Positions 26,851-37,500 of a stretch of 64,000 nt of DNA are shown here, one piece after another. Source of the stretch: Emmonsiellopsis sp. PD_33. Its lineage: Eukaryota; Ascomycota; Eurotiomycetes; Onygenales; Ajellomycetaceae. Within the stretch, counting starts at the first letter, position 1; each line of letters begins with the position of its first letter. Made by a program: the position numbers and the translations under genes. Location: the NCBI GenBank assembly GCA_032988165.1, contig JANTQF010000148.1:18851-82850 (forward strand), given 5' to 3'. Below the pieces are notes generated by a model. It searched no databases and was not told the origin of the DNA. It was given only the letters and a program-made list of their open reading frames with translations.

Positions 26851-29800
26851 CTATTTGGTTTCAGAGGGTAGGTAGGAGGGTTCAGAGAATTGGGTGCAGC
26901 ACAGTGCAGGTGGAGTCTTATTAAATGGGTGCAGTTCTTCATAATAGGTAAGTGCAGTGATATCCTGCAGGGTGGAGATCAGTTCCCATGAAGGGGCCTC
27001 ATATCTGAGCCACTTCACTAGATACTGAAATCCTCATCCATGGTAGTAGCAGTTGAGAATGACTTCAATCTCATATTCTATCTCATTATCTTCCCTGATG
27101 ATGCCAGGTGGATGTCAGTCAGTAATCTCTTGCAAGAAAAATGAATTGGTAGAGGCCTTGCAGAGCAGGTTTATGTGAAACATATTGTAGATCCCAGGTG
27201 GTATGTCAAGGTAGTAGTTATGACTTCTCAGAACTTCAATGATGGTGTACTTGACATATTGATAGTCAAGTGTGTGAGATGGGCAATTAGTTGTAATGTT
27301 TCAGAGATCTAGCTAAACCTTATTATCTACCTTATAGTATTCAGTGGGGTTTCAGTGGGTATTTGTGTGGTCCTGTTGGTCTTACTGGGCACTGGCCATG
27401 AAGAATTCAGCTCACTTGTAGGCTTACTAGAGTTTCAAGATGATGGTATCTGCAATTTGAATTGAACTGTAGGGTGAAGTGGAAGATTCAGGCAATTCAG
27501 TAAGATTAAGGACTTTAAGGTTGTAACTGTGTGAGAGGAAAAATGGGCTAACATCAGTACTAATAGTGTTATAATTATTAATTGTGAGTTTAGCATGTGG
27601 GAGGAGTTCATTTCAGTCATCCTGAGCATATAAATAGAACTTTTAGAGGTAGTTCTTAGTTGTCTGAATCATACATTCAGTGTTGCTGTTAGTTTTGGGG
27701 TGATAGGTAGTTAAGAGGTATTAGAAGATCTTAAGAAGCTAATAGATTCAGGTCCAGACAGCTCTGATGAACTGGGTTTCATAGTCTGAGATAATTGTAT
27801 GGGGTAGATCATACTGGTAATAAAATGAACTTTAGAGGAAGACTTTAGCCACTGTGGGTGCATCCATCTTCACACAGGGTTTGAGGATAACACCTTTACT
27901 GAGGTGGTTAACAATGATAAGAATATTCTTGTAGCTGTTGCTCATGGGGAGATCCACTGTGAAATTAATAGTGACATTGTGTCAGACATGTTTGGGGATT
28001 GAGAGAAATTTGAGTAGACCTTAATAGTAGTTCTACCAGGCAATGATGAATCAGCAGATATTGCAATTCTAAGTGAACTGTTGGATGCTCTGAGACATAT
28101 CAGATCAGTAGAAATCTTGAGACAAAATTTAGTAGAGTACTTTATAATCTGAATGGCTGGTCATCAGAGAATTATGAGTTTCTTGCATGATTTAAGTATA
28201 TAATAGTTCTGAATTAGGAACCTACTACCTCCCCTGAAAGTATAGTTAGGAGTTGGGGTCTATGGAGCATTTAGTGATGTTAACACAGACTTAAAGTTCA
28301 GATGGAAAATAATGAGCTTTATCTCAGACAATCTGAGTCATCATCTGAAGGTGTTTATTGGAGGTAGCAGTAGTGTCCCAGAGTCTCTGGAGTGGGAATG
28401 AGATGGTTATGATTAACAGAGCAACAGATAAGACATGTATTGCTCTGTGCAGTGTTGCTTTGAATTCTTTGAGAATCTGTAGATCTAGTAGTCTCTATTT
28501 GTAGTTCACCTAGTGAGTATTGAAGTCTTCAGAAGGTATATTCTATTCACATTGGGAGAGGGCATCAGCCATGGAGTTCTCTGTGCCAGGACAGTAATAA
28601 ATTGTAAAATGAAAGTGGCTGAGAAACTTGGCCCAGCACATCTAGCACTTAGAGAGTTTATGGGTTATTATGAAATATCAGAGATTCTTATGATCTATGA
28701 TGATTTTAAAGTCTTTCATACTGCAGAGTTTGGAGTCTCATTCCTCTAGATATTAGATGATGATGAGGAGTTCCTTGTCATAGATCTTATAGTTGGCTTT
28801 AACAGGACTAAGCTTTTTGAACATGAATGTGCAGGGTTACAGGATGTCTTTATTATTTCATTGCATGAGAGCACTGCCTATGATGTAACCAGAAGAGTCT
28901 GTTTCAACTACTATTAAGTGGTCAGGGTTAAATGTGATGAGTATTAGGGTAGAGATGAACATTTGCTTAAGGTGTGTAAATACCTTGTCTGTTTCCTTAG
29001 ACCATTGAAACTACTGGTCTTTATGTGTGAGATCAGTCAGTAGTTGGATGATGTCAGAAAAATCTTGAATGAAGTATTAATAGAAATTCATAAATTCTAG
29101 GAAGTTTTGCATGTCTTTTATGGTTGTAGGAGCCTCTCATTTAAGGATAGCAGTGATCTTCTTGGGGTCCATATGGACTTCCTTCCCTGTCTCTATGATG
29201 AAGCTGAGGTAGGTCATCTCTTGAACTTTGAAGGTAGATTTATTGATGTTGATTGGAAGATCATACTCATAAAGGTAGGTGAGGATTTTTTGGATGTACT
29301 CTTAATGTTACTTGCAGGATCCATCAGTGAAGATGAGGATGTCATTGAGGTAGATGAAAGTAAATTCATCTAAATAGTCTTATAAGGCCTAGTTGATGTA
29401 TTTCTGGAAGGTGCTCAGAGTGTTTATGAGGCTAAAGAGGGTAACTGTTCATTTAAATAGATCATATCTCATGTAAAAGATAGTTAGTCATTCATCTTCT
29501 TCTGCAATTTAGATCTTATAGAATGCAGAAATAACATCCAGCTTTGTGAACTACTTGACTCAGCTAATCTATTTGAGAGTCTCATTGATTAATGGTAGTA
29601 GGTAATGATCTTTTCAGATGAGGTAGTTAAGGCCCTGATAGTTGACACAGAACTAGAGGTCTTCATCTGGCTTTTTCATGAAGAGTACAGGTATGCCTAC
29701 AGGTAAATTGCTAACTCAGATGAAACCCTTATCTAAAAGATCATTAAGGGTCTTACAGAGCACAAGCAGTTCATTATGTGACATATTGTACAGTAGTTTC

Positions 29801-31738
29801 TAGGGTAGCTGAGAGTCTTTACCATCTATCTTCTCAAGTTTAATATGGTAGTCATGCATATTGTAGAATGGCAGGAGCTTCTCAGTAGCCTTATAATTAA
29901 AAATATTAAGGAATTTATGGTATTATAGAGGGAGGACTGTCATGGAGTTGGTCTTCAGCTTCTTAGAGAGTTGTAAGAGAGCCTTCTTTATGTTAGCTAT
30001 ACTGGCAGTGAAGATTTCAATGGGAGGTTGAGACTTGAATTTCCAATTGTAGCTTTAGAGGAGGTTATAAGTATTAGTAGAGATTTAGTGAAGGTCAGCA
30101 GTCTTGTGAACATCTTTTTTAGAGACATGGATGCCTCTAGGGAATACAATGTATTGGTTGTGAGCATCAATGAGAGCTTGATGTTCAGATAGCTATAATA
30201 GGCCTAGTATGAAGTTGTATGGGAGATTCTCAATCTCATATATATAGGTGTTTTCTTGGAGAAATCTGCTAATATTAACATCAAGCTTCACCATGTTTCA
30301 TACAAAGCTGCCTGTGTCACCATTGACACCTTTAATCTTTTGGGGGTTGATTGGGATATATGAGAGGTTATGATAGTTAACCATGTGAGGGTGAATTATT
30401 GAATAGTAATAGCAACCACTGTCCATCATAGCATTCATATTAAAAGAATGATTAACTATGATAGGTATAAGAATTACTGAAATAGTTATTTTCTTCTCAA
30501 AGGTCTTCCTATCTAACTCTGGGAGCTTCTACTTGTGATTTCATGTGGAAGCTAGTCTTTTCCCAAGTCTGACTTAGTGTCTTCAAAGTCTTCCTCCTCT
30601 TCAGGCTTGATTTGTACATTTATGAACTATATGGGCAGTTTCAGGGGAATATGAGTTTTGTGGCAGTCAGCAGCTTTGTGCCCAGATTTATCACAGTTGA
30701 TGCAGACACCTTGGGTGCAGTAGTCAATGATGGTGGTAGTGGTCATATTTAGGATGCAGAATGCATTTGTGCAAGTAGGCCCTGTAAGTGTCTAGTTCAT
30801 AGCATTTAGGTTCTTTGGTAGAGAGGTCTTGAGGAAGGCCTCTCCAGAGGTGGTAGGAGCACCACCATGGATTTGGCCCTGAATGGCCTTGATCTTGGAT
30901 AGGTTGTTCTCTATGCCACAGAGCTTCATACAATATTTGAGATACATAGGGGGTTCAATGGAGATAACAGTCTACTGCAGGAGTTTGAACTTGATGGCTT
31001 TCTTGAGTAGAGCCTTCTTGACAGTGTCATCTCATAGCTGACTGCTGGCTTCCAGGATCTTCTGATCAAATCTTGGAAGAAAGGTAGAGAGTAAATTGAT
31101 TTTCTGGTGAATGCTGTGCAGCTAGGTCAGGGCCTTCTGGGCTACTGAAGGATTGGAGAAAAGGATGTCAAGCTGGTTAAGAATGATATTGGAGGTTATA
31201 GGAATAAGTTTGGTATTAGCCTTCATTTAAGGGTGAAATTGGGTGATAGCAGTGCCAGAGAGTTAGGTATAGATGTATCAGGCCTGGTCAGTGGGGGATC
31301 TAATTGCAAGGCTATTTAAAGTGATTTTGGCCTCCACACTGAGGCACCAGATAGAGTATTTGGAGACTTATTTGCCTGTGAATTTCTCAAGGGTGATGAG
31401 CCTTTCTTTCAGGTGTCTTAGGAAGTCCTCAAAAGGAGCAGTCAGATGAGCAGGAGTCAGGACAGGAGCTGAAGTCAGTGTGAGTATATGATTTTATTTG
31501 ATGATGAGGTCAATCTTATTTGTAAGCTATTAGATAAAGTTTTGGAATTCAGCATTAAGGCCCTGAGAAGAGGTGCTATCTTCATGCAGAGAGTTCATGT
31601 TCATGATGGATTCAAAAGATTGCTTGGATTTAGAGAGTTTGGAGGATTCAGGAAGTTCAGAGGATTTAGAAAGTTTAGAGGAAAATCTCATGAGATATTA
31701 ATACAGACTATCAGGGCTTTAAGGCCTTTCACTGACAT
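26851..31738 (-). pseudogene. Element A gag-pol, degenerate
   Basis: Reads on the minus strand from ATG 31,738 (MSVKGLKALIV) to TAG 26,853-26,851, 4,888 bp. Gag ends in an intact CCHC zinc knuckle, CINCDKSGHKAADC (30,704-30,663). RT carries IYLNDILIFTDGS where relatives and element B have YLDD: the first catalytic Asp is Asn (29,352-29,341). RNase H and integrase follow, then a C-terminal chromodomain close to 26,900-27,090 (YEIEVILNCYYHG, FQYLVKWLRYEAPSWE). Many TGA and TAG stops interrupt it. Compared with element B it lacks 30 bp in frame near 28,400 and otherwise has the same length. Confidence 0.85.
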
Positions 31739-31901
31739 GTTATCTGATAGAGCTGAGCTGAGTGAGTTGTATTTCAGATTTTGGAAGAGTTTACTGTACA
31801 TGCAGGTTATATTTGGAAAAATCTACTATACATGTAAATTACATTTAGAGGATGAATATAATGAGGATCTCTAAGAAGAGATCAAGTGAGCAATTACAAA
31901 A

Positions 31902-32155
31902 TGTAATGAGTGCATTCTGATAAGTGGATCATATGAGCTATATGCTAGAATCAAGATTATAATCATTAGAGAAAGGAAGGAAAAAGGAAAAGAAATTGTG
32001 AGATTATGCAATATAAATAGAAGGGAATTACATGAGGTCAGAGCAGATAAATATTCATATGAAGGCTCAGTCAGAGGTGTCTGATTGAGCAGTTGGAGAT
32101 CAGGTGAAGTTTGGGTGAGCTATAGATATAGGGTATAAGGGTGTAGCCCTTCATA
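31902..32155 (-). repeat. Element A 5' LTR
   Basis: 254 bp, begins TGTAATGAGTGCATTC on the plus strand and ends in CTTCATA, where the other copies have CTTCACA. Followed by the AAATC target duplication. The internal side reads TTTTGTAATTGCTCACTTG on the minus strand, the likely primer-binding region; it does not begin with TGG, so priming may not use a standard tRNA. Confidence 0.9.
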
Positions 32156-32649
32156 AAATCAGACAGAAGATTGAGTAGCTACAGGAACTAGTAATGATAC
32201 CAGAAAAACTCCTAGATGTATCAGATAATTTTAAGGTAGTACTACAACTAATGTATCTATATAATACTGGACCTGCAGACACTATAGTAATACTAAACAA
32301 ATAGTTTAGCACAGGAATGTGATATAATGATATGTAAGGCCTGCCTGACAAAGAATTGCATATAGCTATTAATGGACTCACTAGGTACACTCATAATTAC
32401 TTAATTAAGTCTATACTAATCTTATTTATCAGCCTCAAGACTCTCAACACAGCTCTCTGAAAAGATGCCACACTTGCCTACACTCATGCCATATAATGAC
32501 TCATCAAACTGCTTAGTATTGAAGAAAAGGAAGTAAAGGAGATTCTTGTAGTTGCTAAGGGATATAGAACATCCTACTACAAGATGTACTGTATGGATGA
32601 AAACTATCTTAAGGAGGATCTGAGAGGATTTACCATAGAGGAGAAATAA

Positions 32650-32878
32650 CAATGCAAGCTAACATTATAGATATCCTCTAGTCTCCATACTTTATAATAA
32701 CTTAGCTATAGAGTGTGGAGATCATCATAGAGATAGGGAGCAAGGTTTTCTTTTTCACTTGATGCATTATTTACTATTATATTATGCATTATAAAATCCT
32801 ATGTTTCATTTGTTTGCTCTATAATTCTGCATGTAATTACTATAATGAGGGCATTGTGTGCCTTTCTGAAAGGGGCTA
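32650..32878 (+). other. Element O 3' spacer and polypurine tract
   Basis: Short non-coding spacer ending in TCTGAAAGGGGCTAC at about 32,865-32,879. The GAAAGGGG run just before the 3' LTR is a plausible plus-strand primer. Confidence 0.5.
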
Positions 32879-33041
32879 CTTATTACACATGCATGCTCCA
32901 TGCTATAGAATATTCATGGTACTTAGTCACCTACATAGCTTAATCAGACTCCATGATATAAATAGCTATAGATAGTCTAGAAATGTAGAGAAAACAACCT
33001 TATTCTACACAACATTTTAATCTCAAGTTATTTCAATTATA
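32879..33041 (+). repeat. Element O 3' LTR
   Basis: Aligns with the 5' LTR throughout (shared TATAAATAGCTAT, CAACCTTATTCTA, CAACATTTT and TCTCAAGTTAT). The first few bases are too mutated to fix the start exactly. It is followed by TATAT, the same five bases that precede the 5' LTR. Confidence 0.8.
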
Positions 33042-33046
33042 TATAT

Positions 33047-34283
33047 CATCCATTAATCAGCAATAAATATAACTGCCTCTTTTCATTAGTAAGTTCAAGT
33101 TAGCCTTCTTCTTCTGGTAATATTAATAATAGTAAATTGCAGTATACATACTGAAAACTCTAGCTTTAACACAATTTATTTTACTTTACTAGTAATATAG
33201 AACTTATATCATTCTCATCTATTAGCATCTATTTTTTTTATTATTATTTGAAAAGAATGTTCATCACATATCTGCATCAGATCAAACTAATTAAAGCCCA
33301 GATATCATATTTTATACTAATTATGAGTTATTAAAAGCTCACTTTCAATAAGTTAGTAAAGAAGGCTTAATTATACACAGTCTAAGTTATTTCATACATT
33401 AATCTTCTTTTTATTTACCTCTAGTATTAAATCATCTACCAGACATATTACTACTGAACCCATTTCAAGATTATATATGATAATCTATTAGATATATTAT
33501 CTTATTAAAATCCTCTTCTGTTGCTCTTACCTTTAAACATTCAGATTGATAATGCTATCCTGATCCTCTAATTGACTATCCAGTAATATATAATAATTAT
33601 TTTAATTAGAAGTTACTATACTGTTAAGTAATCTCTCATTTCTTTATAACTTACATCATTTCTAGTTGTTCTTGTACTACCACATCATGGCATCCAGGCA
33701 ATTTTTCCTGACCAGAAATAGGATATTTTGAAATATTCTAAAGTAACTCTCAAATACATACTTAAACATCAGCAGTAATTTCCCCTTACTTTACTCTTTT
33801 TATAAATTTAAATTAAGAAGCTCATACTTTACTATCCTCCTCTCCAATGATGTATATATATCATGATATGCTACACTATCAACCTTTAAGAATGCCTTAA
33901 CCTTGGGTACTATCTACTCATATAGTATGACCTGTGACATGTTCAAAAAACTCACATATTGTAGATAAGAGGTTAAAGAGACACACAATTTATATATATA
34001 GTATGAAAAAAAAATAATAGGAATATGAAAATTAAATACAGTAACATACAAGTAGATTATGTTATTATAAACACATAATAATCATTTATTTATATATAAA
34101 CTACATCATTTCCACTTTAAATATCATACAACATGAGAAGCACATTCCTCAGCTTAAGCCAGGCTGCCCTAAATAGAGTATAAAATATAATATAAGGTAA
34201 TAACTGACATCATCATCCATCTCCCCATCACAATGATTAGAGAGATAGATGACAACTTTTTTGAAATTAAGTACATTATAACA
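33047..34283. other. AT-rich sequence between elements O and B
   Basis: No gene recognised. It contains one half-palindrome repeat (CACATTCCTCAGCTTAAGCC at 34,141-34,160), similar to the left arm of the inverted repeat at 40,442-40,540. Together with 39,893 onward it formed one continuous sequence before element B inserted. Confidence 0.5.
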
Positions 34284-34288
34284 GGCTG

Positions 34289-34542
34289 TGTAATGGGCGC
34301 GCTCCGATAAGCAGATCATGTGAGCTATACACTAGAATCAAAATTGTAATTGCTAGAGAAAGGAAGGAAAAAGGAAAAGGAATCATGAGATTGTGTGATA
34401 TAAATAGAAGGGAATTACACAAGGTCAGAGCAGGTAAACATTCATATGAAGGCCTGGTTGGAGGCATCCAATCAGGCAGTCAGAGATTGGGCAAAGTTTG
34501 GGTGAGCTACAGATATAGAGTATAAGGGTGTAGCCCTTCACA
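34289..34542 (-). repeat. Element B 3' LTR
   Basis: 254 bp, starts TGTAATGGGCGCGCTCCGAT and ends CCCTTCACA. Three CpGs near its start are retained where the other LTRs show TG or CA; this reveals the ancestral bases. Confidence 0.9.
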
Positions 34543-34552
34543 TTATCCCCCC

Positions 34553-37500
34553 CTATTCAGATTTGGAGGGCAGGCAGGAGGGCTCAGAAAATCAGATGTG
34601 GGGCAGTGCAGGCAGAGTCTCATCAGGTGGGTGCAGCTCTTCATAATGGGCAAGCACAGTGGTGTCTTATAGGGTAGAGGTTGGCTCCCACAAAGGGGCT
34701 TCATATCTGAGCCACTTCACCAGGTACTGAAATCCTCATCCATAGTGGCAGCAGTTGAGGATGGCTTCAATCTTATATTCTACCTCATTATCTTCCCTGA
34801 TGATGCCAGGTGGATGCCAGTTGGTAATCTCTTGCAAGGGGAATGGGTTGATGGAGGCTTTGTGGAGCAGGTTTGTATGAAACATGTTGTGGATCCCAGG
34901 CAGTATGTCAAGGTAGTAGTTATGACTTCCCAGGACTTCAACAACAGTGTACTTGGCATATCAATAGTCAAGTGTGCAAGACAGACAATCAGTCATGATG
35001 TTTCAGAGGTCTAACCAAACCTTATTACTCACTTCATGACATTCAGCAGGATTTCAGTAGGTATTCACACAGTTCTGTTGGTCCTGCTGAGCACTGGCCA
35101 TGAAGAATTCAGCCCACTTGCAGGCTTACTGGAGTTTCAAGATGATGGTGTCCATAATTTGGATTGAGCTACAGGGCAAAGTGGAAGGTTCAGGTAATTC
35201 AGTGAGATCAAGGACTTTAAGGTTATAATCATATGAGAGGAAAAATAGGCTAACATCAGTGCTGATAGTGTCACAGCCATTGATTGTGAGTTTAGCATGT
35301 AGGAGGAGTTCATTTCAGTCATCCTGGGCATATAAATAGAACTTTCAGAGGTAGTTCTTAGTTGTCTGGATCATACATTCAGTGCTGCTGTCAGTTTCAG
35401 GGTGATAGGCAGTCAAGAGGTGCTGCAAAATCTTAAGGAGCTGGCAGATTCAGCTCCAGATGGCTCCAATGAACTGGGTCTCACAGTCCAAGATAATTAT
35501 ATAGGGTAGACCATGAAGGTGATAAAATAGACTTTAGAGGAAGGCTTTAGCCACTGCAGGCATATCTATCTTCATACAGGGTTCAAGGATAACACCCTTA
35601 CTGAGGTAGTCAATGATGATGAGGATATTCTTACAGCCATCACTCATGGGGAGGTCTACTATGAAATTGATGGCAACATCACACCAGATGCATTCAGGGA
35701 TTGGGAGAGATTTGAGCAGACCTTAGTAGTAGTCCCACCAGGCAATAACAGATTGGCAGACATTGCAGTTCCAGATGAACTGTCAGATGCTCTGAGACAT
35801 ATTGGGCCAGTAGAAATCTCAGGATAAAATTCAGTAGAGTGCTTTGCAGCTCAGGTGGCTAGTCATCAGAGAATCATGAGTTTCTTGTATGATTCAGATG
35901 TGTAATGGTTCTGAATCAGGAACCCACTGCCTCCCCCAGAAGTGTAGTTGGGTGTCAGTATCTACAGAGCATTCAGCTATATTGATGCAGGCCTGGAGTT
36001 TGAGTGGGAAGCAGCAAGCTTTGTCTCATACAACCTGGGTCATCATCTGGAGGTGCTCATCAGAGGTGGTGGCAGCATCCCAGAGTTCCTAGAGCAGAAG
36101 TAGAGGCAATCTGGGGGAGCCTTCCATGGGGTCCACTCAGGTGGTTGTGGTCAGTATAGTGACAGGTGAGGTGCATATTGCTCTGTGCAGTGTTGCTTCA
36201 GAGTTCCTGAGGATCTATAGGTTTAACAACCTCTGTTTGCAGTTCACCCAGTAGGCATCAGAGTCTTTGAAAGGCATATCTTGTTCACATTGGGAGAGGA
36301 TGTCAGCCATGGAGTTCTCTGTGCTGGGGTGATAGTGGATCATAAAATAGAAACAGCTGAGGAATTCAGCCCAGTGCATCTGGCATTCAGAGAGTTTATG
36401 AGTTGTGGTGAAGTATCAGAGGTTCTTATGATCTGTGATAATCTCAAAGTCTTTTACACTGCAGAGTTCAGAGTCCCATTCTTCTAGACATCAGATGATG
36501 GTGAGGAGTTCCTTATCATAGATCTCATAGTTGGCTTCAGTAGGGCTGAGCTTCTTGGACATAAATGCACAGAGTTGCAGGACACCTTCATCATCCCATT
36601 GCATAAGAGCATTACCTGTGATGTAATTAGAGGAGTCTGTTTCAACCACCATTAGGCAGTCAGGATTGAATGCAATGAGCATTGAGGCAGAGATGAACAT
36701 CTTCTTAAGGTGTATAAACACCTTGTCTGCTTCTTTAGACCACTGGAACTGTTGGTTTTTGCACATGAGGTCAGTTAGTAGTTAGATGATGTCAGAGAAG
36801 TCTCAAATGAAGTATTAGTAGAAATTTATGAATTCTAGGAAGTCTCACACATCTTTTATAATTATAGAGGCCTCCCATTTAAGAATAGCAGTGATCTTCT
36901 TAGGGTCCATACAGACTCCCTTCCCTGCCTCTATGATGAAGCTGAGGTAGGTCATCTCTTGGACTTTGAAGGTGGATTTATCAATATCAATTAGGAGACC
37001 ATGTTCATGGAGATAGGTGAGGACTTTTCAGACATGCTCTTAATGCTATTTGCAGGATCCATCAGTGAAGATGAGGATGTCATCAAGGTAGGCAGAGGTG
37101 AATTCATCTAAATAGTCTTGTAGGGCCCAGTTGATGTACTTCTGGAAGGTGCTTGAGGTGTTCATGAGGCTAAAGGGGGTAACTGTCCATTCAAATAGAT
37201 CATATCTCATGTGAAAGGCAGTTAGCCATTCATCTCCTTCTGCAATTCAGATCTTATAAAATGCAGAGATGATGTCAAGCTTTATAAATCACTTAGCTCA
37301 TCTGATTTGTTCAAGAGTCTCATTGATTAACAGTAGTAGATAACAGTCTTTTCTTATGAGTCAGTTAAGGCCATAGTAATCTATGCAGAATCAGAGGCCT
37401 CTATCAGGCTTCTTGGCAAAAAGAACAGGCACACCAGCAGGCAAATTGCTAACTCAGATGAAACCTTTGTCAAGAAGGTCATTAAGGGTCTTGCAGAGCA

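Larger units (their letters stand above)
26587..32155 (-). mobile_element. Element A: 5,569-bp chromodomain-bearing Ty3/gypsy element nested in element O
   Basis: Two 254-bp LTRs (TG...CA/TA) face each other in direct orientation and are flanked by the perfect 5-bp duplication AAATC (26,582-26,586 and 32,156-32,160). The polarity is minus: a polypurine tract on the minus strand (AATAGGGGGGGATAA) lies against the left LTR, which is therefore the 3' LTR. It interrupts the second frame of element O in frame, so it inserted later than O. Confidence 0.92.
24265..32649 (+). pseudogene. Element O second long frame downstream of pol, function unknown (split by element A)
   Basis: Starts ATG 24,265 (MVPHSSKDNNKDRVKKAKDK), runs in one frame to 26,586, is interrupted by element A and its target duplication (5,574 bp, divisible by 3), and resumes at 32,161 in the same frame (IRQKIEQLQELVMIPEKLL if TAG is Gln) to a TAA at 32,647. 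Net length is about 937 codons. Internal stops are almost all TAG/TAA plus some TGA, so it was coding. The N terminus is Lys-rich; later parts are helical and charged (SGLDxx-free; e.g. PENANDEGYISDNNSTNIS near 25,510; NMMNNWKSTGTSYNKM near 25,750). I recognise no protease, RT, integrase, envelope or helicase motif. Ordinary fungal gypsy elements have nothing here. Confidence 0.6.
16457..33041 (+). mobile_element. Element O: 11.0-kb Ty3/gypsy retrotransposon with chromodomain, split by element A
   Basis: Defined by near-matching LTRs at 16,457-16,617 and about 32,879-33,041, flanked by TATAT on both sides (weak evidence in AT-rich DNA). After subtracting the 5,569-bp nested element A and its duplicated AAATC, the element is about 11.0 kb. 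Order is LTR, leader, fused gag-pol (17,540-23,659), a second long frame (24,265-32,649, split), a short spacer with a purine tract, LTR. The order protease, RT, RNase H, integrase with integrase at the C terminus is Ty3/gypsy. It is the most mutated of the gypsy elements here. Confidence 0.85.

Noticed and set aside
31620..31690. Phe-Arg-Lys repeat peptide (FREFRKFRGFRKFR) at 31,620 and 39,360
   Set aside because: It is antisense to the gag N-terminal low-complexity region and present in both element copies; not a separate peptide gene.
16457..33041. Reading 16.5 kb as one giant retrotransposon
   Set aside because: Element A inside it has its own LTRs and a perfect target duplication on the opposite strand, so it is a nested insertion.
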